Source: Cutaneotrichosporon cavernicola
Lineage: Eukaryota > Basidiomycota > Tremellomycetes > Trichosporonales > Trichosporonaceae
DNA: 64,000 nt
Reading direction: 5' to 3'
NCBI RefSeq assembly: GCF_030864355.1
Contig: NC_083396.1
Location: 2,046,001 to 2,110,000, forward strand
Positions 63,589 to 64,000 of the stretch are shown one piece after another. The notes beneath the pieces were generated by a model, which saw nothing but the letters and a program-made list of their open reading frames with translations, was not told the DNA's origin and searched no databases. Every line of letters begins with the position of its first letter. Within the stretch, counting starts at the first letter, position 1. The position numbers and the translations under genes are program-made.

Positions 63589-64000
63589 TAAACTCTTCAG
63601 CTTTTGTTCCATACACATCTAGAGGCGGTCAGGAACACGACGAGGGCAGAGTGGCATATTTTTAAGAGTTGAATGGAGGCTGGCCGGGGTGCATTGCCGG
63701 TGGGAACAGGGGTATGGCCATACATAGAATCCTTATACACTCTTAAGCCTAGTCACCACAACTTCACACACTTGCCATCTCAATGAGACCGATTGGACTT
63801 GCGGCCCGACAATACCGAAGTTCTAATGGGCACCGATACAGGGTAGGGCGGGTCAGTCCACGCCGAATGCGCAGTTCCCGCGGTTTCCTCACTGGCGGGA
63901 CCTGGAGAGTAAGATGATCCGAACGAATCGCCACGTGCGGTACGCCTGGATGGAGGCCGAGCCGGTTTGGGCGTGGCCCCGAGCAGAGGAGAGGGCGATG
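63589..64000. other. no gene seen to window end
   Basis: About 400 bp with no coding frame. The sequence ends in a G-rich stretch (GAGAGGGCGATG). Confidence 0.5.

Overview
The window is nuclear DNA of a fungus, most likely a basidiomycete yeast of the Tremellomycetes/Trichosporonales type (inference). The reasons are: spliced genes with very short GT-AG introns (mostly 30-65 nt, branch-like CTRAY near the acceptor), C/G-ending codons in real exons, seven tRNA genes that all carry introns, fungal families (Ecl1, DGAT2, ASA1, SNF12, fungal DHA1-type MFS) and no bacterial operon structure or Shine-Dalgarno sites.

Left part (1-19.8 kb): an unrecognised Pro/Ser-rich gene leaving the window at base 1 (minus), a divergent two-domain fasciclin (FAS1) protein, then a gene-poor stretch of about 7.5 kb. 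Its right part is pyrimidine-rich and leads into a 681-residue protein with an N-terminal Ecl1-type zinc motif. A DHA1-type MFS transporter follows.

Core block (19.8-29.1 kb, compact): an LYR-motif protein, an intronless MarR-GNAT fusion of bacterial type (probable horizontal transfer), the six-exon WD40 protein ASA1, its tail-to-tail neighbour SNF12/RSC6 (SWIB), mitochondrial ribosomal protein bS18m, and a coiled-coil protein.

Middle (29.8-48.8 kb): tRNA-Leu, a second coiled-coil protein with WQSKYD repeats, a frameshifted relic, F-box-like proteins, tRNA-Glu, a four-exon DGAT2, a tandem-domain surface protein with a hydrophobic C-terminus, tRNA-Asp, and several disordered proteins.

Right part (48.8-64 kb): sparse genes among tRNAs (Asp, Gln, Glu, Ala), a dispersed repeat seen three times near tRNAs, a small Cys-rich reading frame, an aldehyde dehydrogenase, a DUF4211 chromatin-type protein and small hypothetical genes.

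Functionally, ASA1 (TEL2-TTI / ASTRA PIKK maturation), SNF12 (SWI/SNF) and the DUF4211 protein point to chromatin; DGAT2 and ALDH to lipid and aldehyde metabolism; FAS1 and the tandem-domain protein to the cell surface. No complete transposon, rRNA or CRISPR array is visible. Exon limits were derived by eye from GT-AG sites and frame continuity, so exact junctions need transcript support.
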